From NCBI GenBank assembly GCA_033344735.1, contig JAWPMW010000001.1:2114171-2178170 (forward strand): a DNA stretch of 64,000 bases. Direction: 5' to 3'. This document shows, one piece after another, positions 8,131 to 17,275 of the stretch. Under the pieces are notes generated by a model, which was not told the DNA's origin, ran no database searches, and saw only the letters and a program-made list of their open reading frames with translations. Positions within the stretch are counted from its first letter, which is position 1; every line of letters starts with the position of its first letter. The DNA is from Gammaproteobacteria bacterium. Lineage in GTDB: Bacteria; Pseudomonadota; Gammaproteobacteria; UBA4575. Both the position numbers and the translations under genes were made by a program.

Positions 8131-9273
8131 ATGAAGAAATTTTTAATCAACGTGCGCTATTTTTTAGCTCCGTTGCTAATACTGGCAGCATTGTTTGGCG
8201 TGCTAGCTGGCGGTCCATGGGTATGGACGGGCGTAGCATTATTGGGTGTTGGGATTATTATTGACACATTAACCAAAGCACAAACCCCGGGTGCGGGTTT
8301 TGATGAAGACGGCGAACTGTATGGTATTCCTGCCTTACACAATGGTGTGATGTACGGCATGCTAGGCGTGTTTATCTGTTTACAGATAGTGTTGGCCTGG
8401 CGCATATTCCAGTACATGACAGGTGTTCCAATTGCTCCGTCAACGCTTCTAGGCATGTCTATTCAAGATGGCATTACAGGCGCACAGCTAATTGGTGCAA
8501 CAATTTCAACAGGAATATTTGCCGGCATCGGCATTATCTATGGTCATGAGTTAGCGCATACGAAAGGCTTCAGCTTTGTAATAGCGCGTTGGATGATGGC
8601 GTTATCAGGCAAGGCACACTTCTGCTACGCCCACGTATACAACCATCATTTAGAGCTTGGTCATGTCGATGATCCAGCGACATCACCACGTGGAAGAAGC
8701 TTGTACAAGCATTATCCATTATCTGGGATTGGGCAAAGTAAATTTTTATTCGTGATGGAGAAGCAACGTCTAGAGAGACTGGGAGTGCCATTCTTATCAT
8801 GGCAGAACCGATGGATACGCGGATACTTCATGGCATTGCCAACAGTATTTTTGTTCTGGTTTGTCGGCGGCTGGGTTGGCATAGGCTGTTTAGCGATTGT
8901 GTGGTTAATTTCTAACTTTGAGTTAGAAGCATTGAACTACCTGGAGCACTACGGTTTAATTCGCGAGAAAGGGCAACCGATTGATTACCGTCATAGCTGG
9001 GATAACAGCACGGCATTCACGAGTTGGTTCTTTATCGAGATTGGACGTCAAGGAGATCACCATGACCGTGGAGAGACCCACTTTTGGGAGTTAGACGAAG
9101 TGGGATCACCGAACTGCGGACGTGGCTATTTCACGTTATTTGCATTGGCATTGTTACCGCCAATATGGCATAAGTACATGAATGAGCAGATGAACAAGTG
9201 GGATGATGAAATGGCCTCAGAAGGCGAGCGTAAGGTCGCGGCCAAGATTAATCAGATCGCTGGCTACGCTTAA
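8131..9273 (+). CDS. AlkB-like membrane di-iron oxygenase (alkane monooxygenase/fatty acid desaturase superfamily)
   Basis: A 380-aa protein with several N-terminal membrane helices and the His boxes of the integral-membrane di-iron superfamily: HELAH at 139-143, NHHLELGH at 171-178, NYLEHYGL at 269-276 and GRQGDHHDRGETH ending at His317. NYLEHYGL and HELxH match AlkB. The diagnostic LQRHSDHH box of alkane hydroxylases reads IGRQGDHH, and box 2 lacks the adjacent HH of EHxxGHH, so the substrate is uncertain. It has a strong RBS (AAGGAGG), its own promoter and a strong terminator, and more GC-rich codons than its neighbours, which suggests high expression. The adjacent fabA makes a fatty acyl substrate conceivable. 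Confidence 0.82.
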   Translation: MKKFLINVRYFLAPLLILAALFGVLAGGPWVWTGVALLGVGIIIDTLTKAQTPGAGFDEDGELYGIPALHNGVMYGMLGVFICLQIVLAWRIFQYMTGVPIAPSTLLGMSIQDGITGAQLIGATISTGIFAGIGIIYGHELAHTKGFSFVIARWMMALSGKAHFCYAHVYNHHLELGHVDDPATSPRGRSLYKHYPLSGIGQSKFLFVMEKQRLERLGVPFLSWQNRWIRGYFMALPTVFLFWFVGGWVGIGCLAIVWLISNFELEALNYLEHYGLIREKGQPIDYRHSWDNSTAFTSWFFIEIGRQGDHHDRGETHFWELDEVGSPNCGRGYFTLFALALLPPIWHKYMNEQMNKWDDEMASEGERKVAAKINQIAGYA

Positions 9274-9297
9274 TCTGCCACTACGTTGTATCAAAAA

Positions 9298-9321
9298 GCC
9301 CCCATCTGGGGGCTTTTTTTT
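9298..9321 (+). terminator. Rho-independent terminator of the AlkB-like gene
   Basis: GCCCCC (9298-9303), loop ATCT, GGGGGC (9308-9313), then eight T. It lies 25 nt after the stop codon, with an A-run on the left arm. Confidence 0.95.
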
Positions 9322-9492
9322 GTCTTAAGAATCCCCATATTAGAATTTAATGTGTATTTAAATCACCTCTAAAAATTTATGCTGTATCTGTACACTGAAT
9401 TTGATAAATAATTTCGACATTGGGTATAGATTGAGAAACAACAATAATATCTTTTATAAACTTTCCACTAATAAAAAAGTAGTACTAAAATT

Positions 9493-10200
9493 ATGAGTAG
9501 AGACATTCTTTCTAGAGCCATGTCAGAAACGATTAGCGGCCAAGACCTCGGTGATGCACGCGTATTTTTTGAAAAAGAGATACATCAACTTATGCACCAG
9601 TTGACGGAATTGGGTGATAAAGCAGATTTACTTGATGTGGCCAAAGTGAAACTGAATATAGCTAGAGCTCAATTGGGATTAGGAGAACAGCTTGCTTGTT
9701 GGCAAGAAGCAAGACCTCTGCTTAAAACATTTATTGAGGGCGAGTGTTTTCAACAGGCTGTAGAGGCATGTGAATTACTTTATTTATCAGAGCAGGATGA
9801 TTCTATTACGGCGCTGGGGCATGCGTGTTGGCTAGCAGTGACTTATCCTGTTGAACCTGCATTATCAGTAGACATATTGTCTTATATTATTGATGAGACA
9901 CCAGACAACTCAGATGGTGCGGCAGTAGCAAGTGTTGCAGCTCTTTATATAGCAGAGCTACGTAGTAAAGATGATGAAAAAGAAAGTTTAATGTTTTTAG
10001 CTAAGCAGTTAATTGCCATGGTAGCTAAGAGACATCGCGGTATTGAAGATGAAGAGTCTATTCAAATATGGATTGAAATGTTAGAGCTAAATAACCTAGA
10101 CGAGATGTTTGCTCGTCTAGGTAAAGTGATTGATGCCATTGTAGGCGCTAACTGGTGGTTTGACCGTGATGAATTACGCGCAAAACTACCAGTCAATTAA
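9493..10200 (+). CDS. Hypothetical helical protein
   Basis: A 235-aa soluble, acidic, predominantly alpha-helical protein with no signal peptide or membrane segment. It contains repeated helix-pair-like stretches (AKVKLNIARAQLGLGEQL, FQQAVEACELLYLSEQ) reminiscent of TPR-type solenoids, but no consensus TPR can be asserted. The C-terminus is the aromatic stretch GANWWFDRDELRAKLPVN. I do not recognise the family. It is monocistronic, convergent with the repeat protein at 10208-10750 and separated from it by 7 nt. Confidence 0.75.
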   Translation: MSRDILSRAMSETISGQDLGDARVFFEKEIHQLMHQLTELGDKADLLDVAKVKLNIARAQLGLGEQLACWQEARPLLKTFIEGECFQQAVEACELLYLSEQDDSITALGHACWLAVTYPVEPALSVDILSYIIDETPDNSDGAAVASVAALYIAELRSKDDEKESLMFLAKQLIAMVAKRHRGIEDEESIQIWIEMLELNNLDEMFARLGKVIDAIVGANWWFDRDELRAKLPVN

Positions 10201-10207
10201 GTTATTA

Positions 10208-10750
10208 TTACTTATACTTATTTAAGTAATCATCAACTGAGCCGTCATAGCCAGTGTGTGAATTGGAATTTGAGCTTTTATGCTTGGAAGTAGCTTTAGG
10301 TGCGGATGATTTGTTATTGGTAGATGATGAACTACGAGTACTAAAATTGCCTGAAGCATAATCTTCCATTGAACCGCTAAATCCTGAATGATCATTTGCA
10401 TTTGATTCTAATTTTGCAATTTCATCGCCACTATGTTTTGCAACATAGTCATCTCCGCTACCACTGTAGCCCGAATGTTGTTTTACATCTTTAGGTGGTT
10501 TTGGGGTGCCAGCGCTGAATTTTGAAAGATATCCTTCAGCAGAACCTGAGTAGCCTGAGTGAGAAAATGCAGACTTATGTGCTTCATATTTCTTTTTAGA
10601 TTTAATCATGCTTTCAGTGTCAGCATGATCGGTGATCGCAGCCACATCGGTTGTGCTGGATGAGCGATCAGCGTAATAGAACCCGCCTAAGACTAAAATC
10701 GCTATGACTACCAATACGATTACTGGTAGATTTGAGTTTGAACTGCTCAT
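10208..10750 (-). CDS. Membrane-anchored protein with four H-S/T-G-Y/F-x-G-S repeats
   Basis: A 180-aa protein with a single N-terminal membrane segment (about residues 8-24, LPVIVLVVIAILVLGG) and a low-complexity Ser/Lys-rich outer part. Four copies of an 11-residue motif are visible: HSGYSGSAEGY (64-74), HSGYSGSGDDY (92-102), HSGFSGSMEDY (121-131) and HTGYDGSVDDY (165-175), each followed by a short basic tail such as LSKF or LNKYK. The ATG has GGAG 9 nt upstream. The topology suggests a periplasmic tether. I do not recognise the family and give no function. Confidence 0.8.
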   Translation of the reverse strand: MSSSNSNLPVIVLVVIAILVLGGFYYADRSSSTTDVAAITDHADTESMIKSKKKYEAHKSAFSHSGYSGSAEGYLSKFSAGTPKPPKDVKQHSGYSGSGDDYVAKHSGDEIAKLESNANDHSGFSGSMEDYASGNFSTRSSSSTNNKSSAPKATSKHKSSNSNSHTGYDGSVDDYLNKYK

Positions 10751-10937
10751 TATGGTGTCTCCAAATGTAATGGGTGATCTAGATGATCGTTATTATTTGC
10801 ACGGTTTAAATCCAATAGCCTAAATGCTACGGATTACCGCAGTGCGGGTCAACGAGATCAGTCAACTTTGTGAGCTAAACGCAATAGTTAGTAATTAATT
10901 CTAGTAAATTATTCAAGTTATGTGCTGTTTCTAGCCA

Positions 10938-12011
10938 ATGTCCAATCGAAGCATTATCCACATAGATATGGATGCCTTCTACGCATCAGTAGAGCAACGA
11001 GATTTTCCAGAATTTAGAGGAAAACCAGTGGTTGTCGGGGGTGATCCAGACCTGCGAGGAGTAGTGGCAACTTGTAGCTATGAAGCACGAAAATTTGGCA
11101 TTCATTCAGCAATGCCATCTGCGATTGCGAAACGTAAGTGTCCACAAGCAATTTTTGTCCGACCCAGATTTGAAGTATACCGACAGGTGTCGGTACAAAT
11201 TCAAGACATTCTAAAAAAATATACTGAAATTATTGAACCATTGGCTTTAGATGAAGCATTTCTAGACGTTACTGACCAAATCGCAAGTGCAGGTTCAAGC
11301 ATGCTGATTGCAAAAGATATACGCCATCGCATTAACAGAGAAACTCAACTAATCGCCTCTGCGGGTGTGTCCTACAATAAGTTTCTAGCTAAAATAGCAT
11401 CAGATCGAGGTAAGCCCGATGGCTTATTCTACATCTCCCCTAAAGAAGGCCCTTCGTTTGTGAAAAAGCTTGATATTCGTGAATTTTATGGTGTGGGTCC
11501 CGCTACTGAAGAAAAAATGCAGGGAATGGGGATCTACACAGGAGCCGATTTGGCAACTTGGGAACTTGAAGCACTGCAGCCTATCTTTGGTAAATCTGCT
11601 CAATATTATTACAACGCTTCGCATGGCATTGATACTAGAGCAGTCGAAGCTGACCGTTTGAGAAAGTCGATCGGTACCGAAGATACATTTGAAGTAGATT
11701 TACATTTCCATGATGAAATGCTGAAAGTGTTGGAAAATCAAAGCATGGAAATAGAACAAGAATTAAAGAAATTTGGTGGCCTGGGCAAAACTGTGACAAT
11801 TAAGGTGAAGTTTTCAGATTTCACTCAAGTAACTCGTAGTCATTCTAGTAAAGCAGGATTTCGAGATGCCAAATCTATTATTGGTGTTGTTCCAGCACTA
11901 TTAGAAAGCGCGACAAATAAGAACTTACCAGTACGATTGTTGGGCGTTTCAATATCGAATTTGGTGCTCGATTCTGAGGCTATTGGAGATGATCAGATGC
12001 CCTTATTATGA
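10938..12011 (+). CDS. dinB: DNA polymerase IV (Y family, translesion)
   Basis: A 357-aa protein, E. coli DinB length. The catalytic residues are present: Asp10 in IIHIDMDAFYASVEQRD, and Asp105-Glu106 in LALDEAFLDVT. The nucleotide-binding and steric-gate region ATCSYEARKFGIHSAMP is conserved. A helix-hairpin-helix thumb (FYGVGPATEEKMQGMGI) and little-finger domain follow. It extends mismatched or lesion-blocked primers. No C-terminal beta-clamp peptide is obvious beyond a final LL. No CTGT-N8-ACAG LexA box is visible upstream, so SOS control is not supported here. Confidence 0.95.
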   Translation: MSNRSIIHIDMDAFYASVEQRDFPEFRGKPVVVGGDPDLRGVVATCSYEARKFGIHSAMPSAIAKRKCPQAIFVRPRFEVYRQVSVQIQDILKKYTEIIEPLALDEAFLDVTDQIASAGSSMLIAKDIRHRINRETQLIASAGVSYNKFLAKIASDRGKPDGLFYISPKEGPSFVKKLDIREFYGVGPATEEKMQGMGIYTGADLATWELEALQPIFGKSAQYYYNASHGIDTRAVEADRLRKSIGTEDTFEVDLHFHDEMLKVLENQSMEIEQELKKFGGLGKTVTIKVKFSDFTQVTRSHSSKAGFRDAKSIIGVVPALLESATNKNLPVRLLGVSISNLVLDSEAIGDDQMPLL

Positions 12012-12157
12012 GTATGGCTATATAGCAACCAGAATAATTTACATTCGTTCAAAATTAGCGCCGTAAGTTGTTCTAAAAATGGGCTTGTAGTATGTTGGTG
12101 GTAATAATATACCTACAATAATAAGCAATAGATTCAAGCGTAGAGGAGGTCATCCGC

Positions 12158-14479
12158 ATGGCAGAAAGCATTAAAATCACGGAAGTTAAAGATCGTATAA
12201 AAGTCCCAGAAGGCTTTTCAGTCCACCATTCATTTTGTCCACATGATTGCCCAGATTCATGTTCAATGTTGGTGACTCGAGACGATTCCACAGGGAAAGC
12301 GGTACGTGTTCAAGGCGACCCCACACATCCAATTACACGTGGCTATCTATGTAATAAAGTAAACCACTATCTAGATTTTGTTTATAACGATAACCGAGTG
12401 ATGTATCCACACAAACGTGTTGGACCTAAAGGCCCAGGTGCAAAATTTGAACGTATTAGTTGGGATGAAGCACTAGAGTCTATCACTAATAATTTTAAAG
12501 AAACCATTGAAAAGTATGGCAGTGAGGCGGTTCAACCATATTCATATTCAGGCACCATGGGTATGGTGGGTTATTGGACCATGGACACTCGCTTCTGGAA
12601 CAAAATGGAAGCTGCTCGTTTAGAGCAATCTATATGTATTTATGCAGCCATGTGGGCAGGGTTACATACATATGGTATGGCGCATTCCAACACATCTATT
12701 CATGAAGCAGCACAAGAAGCAGATTATATTATTTTATGGGGCGCAAACTTAGTGAGTACTGGCGTTCACGCAATTCCATTTATTCGTGAGGCAAAACAGC
12801 GAGGTGCAAAGCTAGTAGTTATTGACCCACGTCAAACGCGTACCACCATGATGGCAGATTGGCATATACAACCGAAACCTGGAACAGATGCTGCTTTAGT
12901 GCTGGGGATGATGAAAGTCATTGTTGATAATGATATGCATGATATGGAGTTCTTGAAAGAGCAAACGCTTGGTTGGGAAGCATTACTTGAAACAAAGCTA
13001 CCAGATTACCCTTTAGACAAAGTTGAGCAAATCACAGGAGTACCTGCAGCTGATATCGAGAAATTAGCAATAGAGTATGCATCAGCAAATATTTCAGTGA
13101 TTCGTGCAAACTACGGGCTAAATCGTCACCAAAATGCAGGTCAAATGTGTAAATCAGTTTTGTTGCTGCCATGTATTACTGGTTCATGGAGACATCGCTG
13201 TGGAGGCGCTAGCTTCGGCAACCTAGAAGAAATGTGGTTACGTCATGACATGAAAAAATTACACAGACCTGACTTAGGAGATCGTGCATCAAAACGTCAA
13301 TTGAGTATGGTCCAAATTGGACGAGCATTAGATGACAATATAGGAGCAGACGGTGAACAATTAGATCCTCCTATTAAGTCAATCTTTGTATATAACTCGG
13401 ATCCGGCTAATTGTGCGCCAAACACGAATGGCGTGCGGAATGGATTAATGCGTGATGATTTGTATGTGACTGTGCATGAGACATTTTGGACAGATACTTG
13501 TGATTATGCTGACATCGTCTTGCCTGCTGATACTCAGTTAGAACGACAAGATTTAGTAGCAACTTATGGAAATTGGTATTACGTAATGAATGAGCCAATT
13601 ATTGAGCCGTTAGGTGAGAGTGTGCGTAATTCTGAGTTATTCCGTATGTTGGCTAAAAAGATGGGTTACGATAAAGATACCGATAATGCATTTACTCAGA
13701 CTGATGAAGAAATAATTCGAGATATTTTAGTTCAAGATGAAGTTAATCCATTAATGGAAGGTATAACATTTGAAGGCTTAAAGAAGAACGGCTGGGCGCG
13801 TGCTAATACCGATAGTGATCGTAGAAACTTTCTTAAGAATGGTTGGCCTACAAAAAGTGGCAAAATTGAGATTTACAGTGAAGCACTTAAAGAACAAGGT
13901 GTGGATCCATTGCCATCATATGTGCCTGAAATTGAGGGTCAAGAAGATCCTAAGCGGAAAAAATTCCCATTACAGGTATTAAGTAGTGCCTCGCATTATT
14001 TCATTGGTGATTCGTTCCAATCAGTACCACGGTTACAAGCAATGCAATCTAGACCAACAGTAGAATTGAGCCCGGAAGAAGCGTCTAAGCGCAATTTGGT
14101 TGATGGTGATTTATGTCGTATGTATAACGATCGAGGTGAGACGTATGCATACGCCGTCATCATAGAAGGTATGTTATCCGGCATGTGTTCAACACAAAAA
14201 CAATTCAAGGGAAGTAACACTCCTGGTGGTGTCAACATTAATGCATTGAATTCAGAAATGTTGACTGACTTTGGTAATAGTCCAACGTTCTATTCTTGCT
14301 TGGTGGAAGTGGAAAAAGCCAACGAGAAAATGCGTAAGCAGGCCTTGCTTGAAGAATGGGGCGGTAAAGATGGGTATATTAAAAAATGGCGAGAAGATCC
14401 ACGGAATCAGGATGTGCAAGCGACTGATGCTGAAATTCTAAAACAAGCCGAAAAAATTCATCCAGGAGTATTTAAGTAA
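12158..14479 (+). CDS. Molybdopterin (bis-MGD) oxidoreductase catalytic subunit with [4Fe-4S] site
   Basis: A 773-aa member of the DMSO-reductase superfamily (COG0243). An N-terminal Fe-S motif FCPHDCPDSC is followed about 30 residues on by a fourth cysteine in YLCNKVNHY, then the long Molybdopterin domain (SWDEALESI, ILWGANLVSTGVH, VVIDPRQTRT) and a C-terminal dinucleotide-binding domain (LSSASHYFIGDSF). There is no Tat signal, so it is cytoplasmic. It has a strong RBS (GAGGAGG). The stop overlaps the start of the FAD/ferredoxin gene by one base, so the two probably form an NAD(P)-linked complex. The substrate cannot be read from the sequence. Confidence 0.9.
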   Translation: MAESIKITEVKDRIKVPEGFSVHHSFCPHDCPDSCSMLVTRDDSTGKAVRVQGDPTHPITRGYLCNKVNHYLDFVYNDNRVMYPHKRVGPKGPGAKFERISWDEALESITNNFKETIEKYGSEAVQPYSYSGTMGMVGYWTMDTRFWNKMEAARLEQSICIYAAMWAGLHTYGMAHSNTSIHEAAQEADYIILWGANLVSTGVHAIPFIREAKQRGAKLVVIDPRQTRTTMMADWHIQPKPGTDAALVLGMMKVIVDNDMHDMEFLKEQTLGWEALLETKLPDYPLDKVEQITGVPAADIEKLAIEYASANISVIRANYGLNRHQNAGQMCKSVLLLPCITGSWRHRCGGASFGNLEEMWLRHDMKKLHRPDLGDRASKRQLSMVQIGRALDDNIGADGEQLDPPIKSIFVYNSDPANCAPNTNGVRNGLMRDDLYVTVHETFWTDTCDYADIVLPADTQLERQDLVATYGNWYYVMNEPIIEPLGESVRNSELFRMLAKKMGYDKDTDNAFTQTDEEIIRDILVQDEVNPLMEGITFEGLKKNGWARANTDSDRRNFLKNGWPTKSGKIEIYSEALKEQGVDPLPSYVPEIEGQEDPKRKKFPLQVLSSASHYFIGDSFQSVPRLQAMQSRPTVELSPEEASKRNLVDGDLCRMYNDRGETYAYAVIIEGMLSGMCSTQKQFKGSNTPGGVNINALNSEMLTDFGNSPTFYSCLVEVEKANEKMRKQALLEEWGGKDGYIKKWREDPRNQDVQATDAEILKQAEKIHPGVFK

Positions 14480-15597
14480 TGGCAAAGCTTGACACATTCA
14501 ATGATCCGTTTGACTTTCATATTCGAACGCTTCCAGAACCTAATCCAGATATTCAAACCTTACGCGTTTATACGAATGAAGGTGTAATAACTAAGTTCCG
14601 TAATCTAACTTATGATACCTACGAAGTAGTTATCACGTGTCCAGAAGGCTCGCACAAATTAAGTGCGAGAGCGGGCCAATATGGCACTATTAAAGTAGAT
14701 GGAATGCAAAAGCCACGCTCTTACTCATTTGCTAAAACACCAGAATTAGAAAATCCAAATGAATATACTTTCTTTATTCGTTTAGTTGAAGGTGGAGAAT
14801 TTTCTGGTTGGCTATCTGAGAAGAATAGAGAAGGTGAAAAGGTTCTGATCTCAGGTCCAATGGGTAAATTTGGTTTAGATGACTCAAATAAGTCAATGGT
14901 ATGTATTGCTGGTGGTAGCGGCATGAGTGCAATTAATGCATTGGTAGAGCAAGTAAATGTGAAAGGCATAGAGCGAGATTGCTATTTTTTCTATGGTGCT
15001 CGCACGCAGAAAGATTTGTACTTGGTTGATGAGTTAAATGCACTTGCAGACAATTGGCCAGGCGGAAAGTTATTTAAATTTATACCAGTGTTATCTGAAG
15101 AGCCAGAAGATAGTGACTGGGATGGGCCGCGTGGATTTGTTACACAACACGTTAAAGAAGAATACTTAGACAAAGGTGTTTTCAATAGCGGGGACATCAA
15201 AGCATTTTTCTGTGGACCACCTCCAATGATTGACCATGGTGTCAAGGCATTAGAAGAAGCGGGACTTTCTAGCTCTGATATCTATTATGATAAATTTGAA
15301 GATGCACGATCACCAGCGCCTGTGATAGATAATGCCAAGTGTGTGTTATGTGATGAGTGCTTAATGGCTAAACCTATAAAGAACTGTATTGTAGAAGCTA
15401 CAAACTTTAAAGTCAGTAATGGTGATGTGACTTCGTTTGAGCGTGTGCGCCCAGGTCATACTTCGGGCTTATATTACAACTCATTATTTATCGATGAGAC
15501 AGAGTGTATTCGCTGCTATGCATGTGTAGATGCATGTCCACATGAGGCAATATCACCAGTTTATGCACAAGTACCTCAGATCTTAAGGAAACTCTAA
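14479..15597 (+). CDS. FAD/NAD(P)-binding reductase with C-terminal 2x[4Fe-4S] ferredoxin domain
   Basis: A 372-aa electron-transfer partner. Residues about 30-240 form a ferredoxin-NADP reductase fold: the FAD motif RSYSFAKT, the NAD(P) loop IAGGSGMSAINALVEQ and the end motif FFCGPPPMIDHGVKAL. The C-terminal 90 residues carry two cysteine clusters: CVLCDECLMAKPIKNC (an unusual CxxCxxCx8C) and CIRCYACVDACP (classical). It is translationally coupled to the molybdoenzyme (TAATG overlap), so electrons probably run between NAD(P)H and the Mo centre through FAD and Fe-S. The operon ends in a terminator 40 nt downstream. Confidence 0.9.
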   Translation: MAKLDTFNDPFDFHIRTLPEPNPDIQTLRVYTNEGVITKFRNLTYDTYEVVITCPEGSHKLSARAGQYGTIKVDGMQKPRSYSFAKTPELENPNEYTFFIRLVEGGEFSGWLSEKNREGEKVLISGPMGKFGLDDSNKSMVCIAGGSGMSAINALVEQVNVKGIERDCYFFYGARTQKDLYLVDELNALADNWPGGKLFKFIPVLSEEPEDSDWDGPRGFVTQHVKEEYLDKGVFNSGDIKAFFCGPPPMIDHGVKALEEAGLSSSDIYYDKFEDARSPAPVIDNAKCVLCDECLMAKPIKNCIVEATNFKVSNGDVTSFERVRPGHTSGLYYNSLFIDETECIRCYACVDACPHEAISPVYAQVPQILRKL

Positions 15598-15636
15598 CAT
15601 TGCATAATCTGCGATAGAGGTTCTTTGCGATATATA

Positions 15637-15670
15637 AAGCTGCTTCATTAGTGTGAAGTGGCTTTTTTTT
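15637..15670 (+). terminator. Rho-independent terminator after the Mo/FAD operon
   Basis: AAGCTGCTTCA (15637-15647), loop TTAGTG, TGAAGTGGCTT (15654-15664), forming 11 pairs of which two are G-T wobbles, then a T-run to 15670. Confidence 0.85.
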
Positions 15671-15733
15671 GGAATTAGTCTACGAGATTGATGTCTAGTT
15701 AACATGTTTATAACAAGTAGCCTGGAGAAAAGA

Positions 15734-16645
15734 ATGAAAGTTAAAATTTATCTCGCAGTTGCAATAGTGATTATGCTGGCCGTGACAACCTGGGCATCTG
15801 CTAAAGAAACAGATCTATATCAAGAAGGGTTGTTTTGGAAAATTGAAAAAGATGGGGAATACGTTGGGCATATATTTGGTACTTTGCATATGAATGATGG
15901 ACGCATTGCAAAGCTACATCACAAAGTAAATAAAGTGCTTGATGAATCAAAAAGTTTTGCCATGGAAGCATTCCCCAGTGACCATTATTGGAATCCGTAT
16001 CAAGGTGGGCAGCTAATCAAACACGATATGGTACTACCAAAGGGAGAATCCTTAGAAGATTTCGTTGGAGAAGAAACATTCAAAAAAATTCAAACTGTAC
16101 TAGTGGATACATTAGGTATGCAGCCAGAGTTAGTAAAAACATTAAGACCATGGGCAGCTATGCGCAGTTTTGCTATTCGAGCAGAAAGTAATGAAGTGAT
16201 TCTAGATTATGCTTTGCTAGAACGTGCCGCTGAACAAAGAAAAGAGCTATTTCAAGTAGAGTCTATTGAAGAATTCATTGTTACATTACAAGAGATGCCA
16301 ATCGAGGCACAAGTTGCTTTGCTTAAATTTACTGTTGCAAGTTATGACAATATGCGTGGAATTATTAATGACATGCTCGATGCGTATCTAGAGGAAGACC
16401 TAAAAGCTATGTATGAAATTAGTACGCGCTTTATTCCTGATGAACCTGAAAATGAGCAGTGGAGACAAATTTACCTGAAACATGTAGTAGAGATCAGAAA
16501 CATTGTCATGGAACACTATATGCGTAAACCAATGCGATTACGTGATACTTTTATTGCTGTTGGCGCTTTACACTTATATGGTGAAAAAGGTGTGCTTGCA
16601 CTAATGGAAAAAGATGGATATACAGTGACACGAGTAGATATATAA
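15734..16645 (+). CDS. TraB/GumN family exported protein
   Basis: The start is set at 15734, where GGAG stands 8 nt upstream and the ATG opens a clean signal peptide (MKVKIYLAVAIVIMLAV, cleavage after ASA). An in-frame ATG 30 nt earlier lacks both. The family signature pair is present: GHIFGTLHMND near the N-terminus and GALHLYGEKGVLALMEKDGY at the C-terminus, which bring conserved His/Glu together in a putative metal site. Homologues are called GumN or erythromycin-esterase/Tiki-like; the bacterial function is unsettled. It lies 14 nt upstream of the SH3 protein, likely one transcript. Confidence 0.87.
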   Translation: MKVKIYLAVAIVIMLAVTTWASAKETDLYQEGLFWKIEKDGEYVGHIFGTLHMNDGRIAKLHHKVNKVLDESKSFAMEAFPSDHYWNPYQGGQLIKHDMVLPKGESLEDFVGEETFKKIQTVLVDTLGMQPELVKTLRPWAAMRSFAIRAESNEVILDYALLERAAEQRKELFQVESIEEFIVTLQEMPIEAQVALLKFTVASYDNMRGIINDMLDAYLEEDLKAMYEISTRFIPDEPENEQWRQIYLKHVVEIRNIVMEHYMRKPMRLRDTFIAVGALHLYGEKGVLALMEKDGYTVTRVDI

Positions 16646-16659
16646 AAAATAATTATCAT

Positions 16660-17268
16660 ATGAAGGCAGTAAAATTAATATTTATCGGAGGCATATTAGT
16701 TGCTAGTCACGTCAGCTCAGCAGTGACTAAATACGTTACTGATGAATTCGAAATAATGTTGCGTACTGGTCAAAGTACCCAACATGAAATTCGTCGACAG
16801 GTAAAAAGTGGTACTCCACTAGTAGTGTTACAAGAAAGCGAAGGTTACACTAATGTGCGTATGCCCAATGGAGTTGAAGGATGGGTATTATCTCGTTACT
16901 TAATGAATCAACCTTCAGGGCGAGATCGTTTAGCAGCGCTAGAGAAGCGACATGAAAAACTTAAGACCAAATTTGACCAAGCTGTGGCTGAGGAAAAAGC
17001 TGCTATGCAAAAGGAAATAGCTAAACTTAAAGATATAGCTAAAAGGCCATTAGAATTACAGCGCCAAAATGACCAACTTAAAGCTCAGCTCGCACAAGAA
17101 AAAGATCGCTACGATAAACTTGCTATAGAAAGCGAAGTGTTAAAATCCCCGTTGAAGGATAGGCAATGGTTTGTAAGTGGTGCAGTGGTCGTAATAGGAA
17201 GTATGATCTTTGGAATAGTACTGACAAGAATTCCATGGCAACGTAAGAAGAAGTGGAATCAACTCTAG
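16660..17268 (+). CDS. YgiM-like SH3 domain protein (TIGR04211 type)
   Basis: A 202-aa envelope protein: signal peptide at 1-21, bacterial SH3 domain at about 25-85 (EIMLRTGQSTQHEI...GVEGWVLSRYL), a long charged coiled coil at about 90-165, and one C-terminal membrane helix (FVSGAVVVIGSMIFGIVLT) ending in a basic tail. This order is the signature of the gammaproteobacterial SH3 domain protein family. It probably faces the periplasm near peptidoglycan. Its role is not established. Confidence 0.88.
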   Translation: MKAVKLIFIGGILVASHVSSAVTKYVTDEFEIMLRTGQSTQHEIRRQVKSGTPLVVLQESEGYTNVRMPNGVEGWVLSRYLMNQPSGRDRLAALEKRHEKLKTKFDQAVAEEKAAMQKEIAKLKDIAKRPLELQRQNDQLKAQLAQEKDRYDKLAIESEVLKSPLKDRQWFVSGAVVVIGSMIFGIVLTRIPWQRKKKWNQL

Positions 17269-17275
17269 GCTCAAT

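Noticed and set aside
10860-10937. LexA box in front of dinB
   Set aside because: No CTGT-N8-ACAG pattern is present; only an isolated CTGT occurs.
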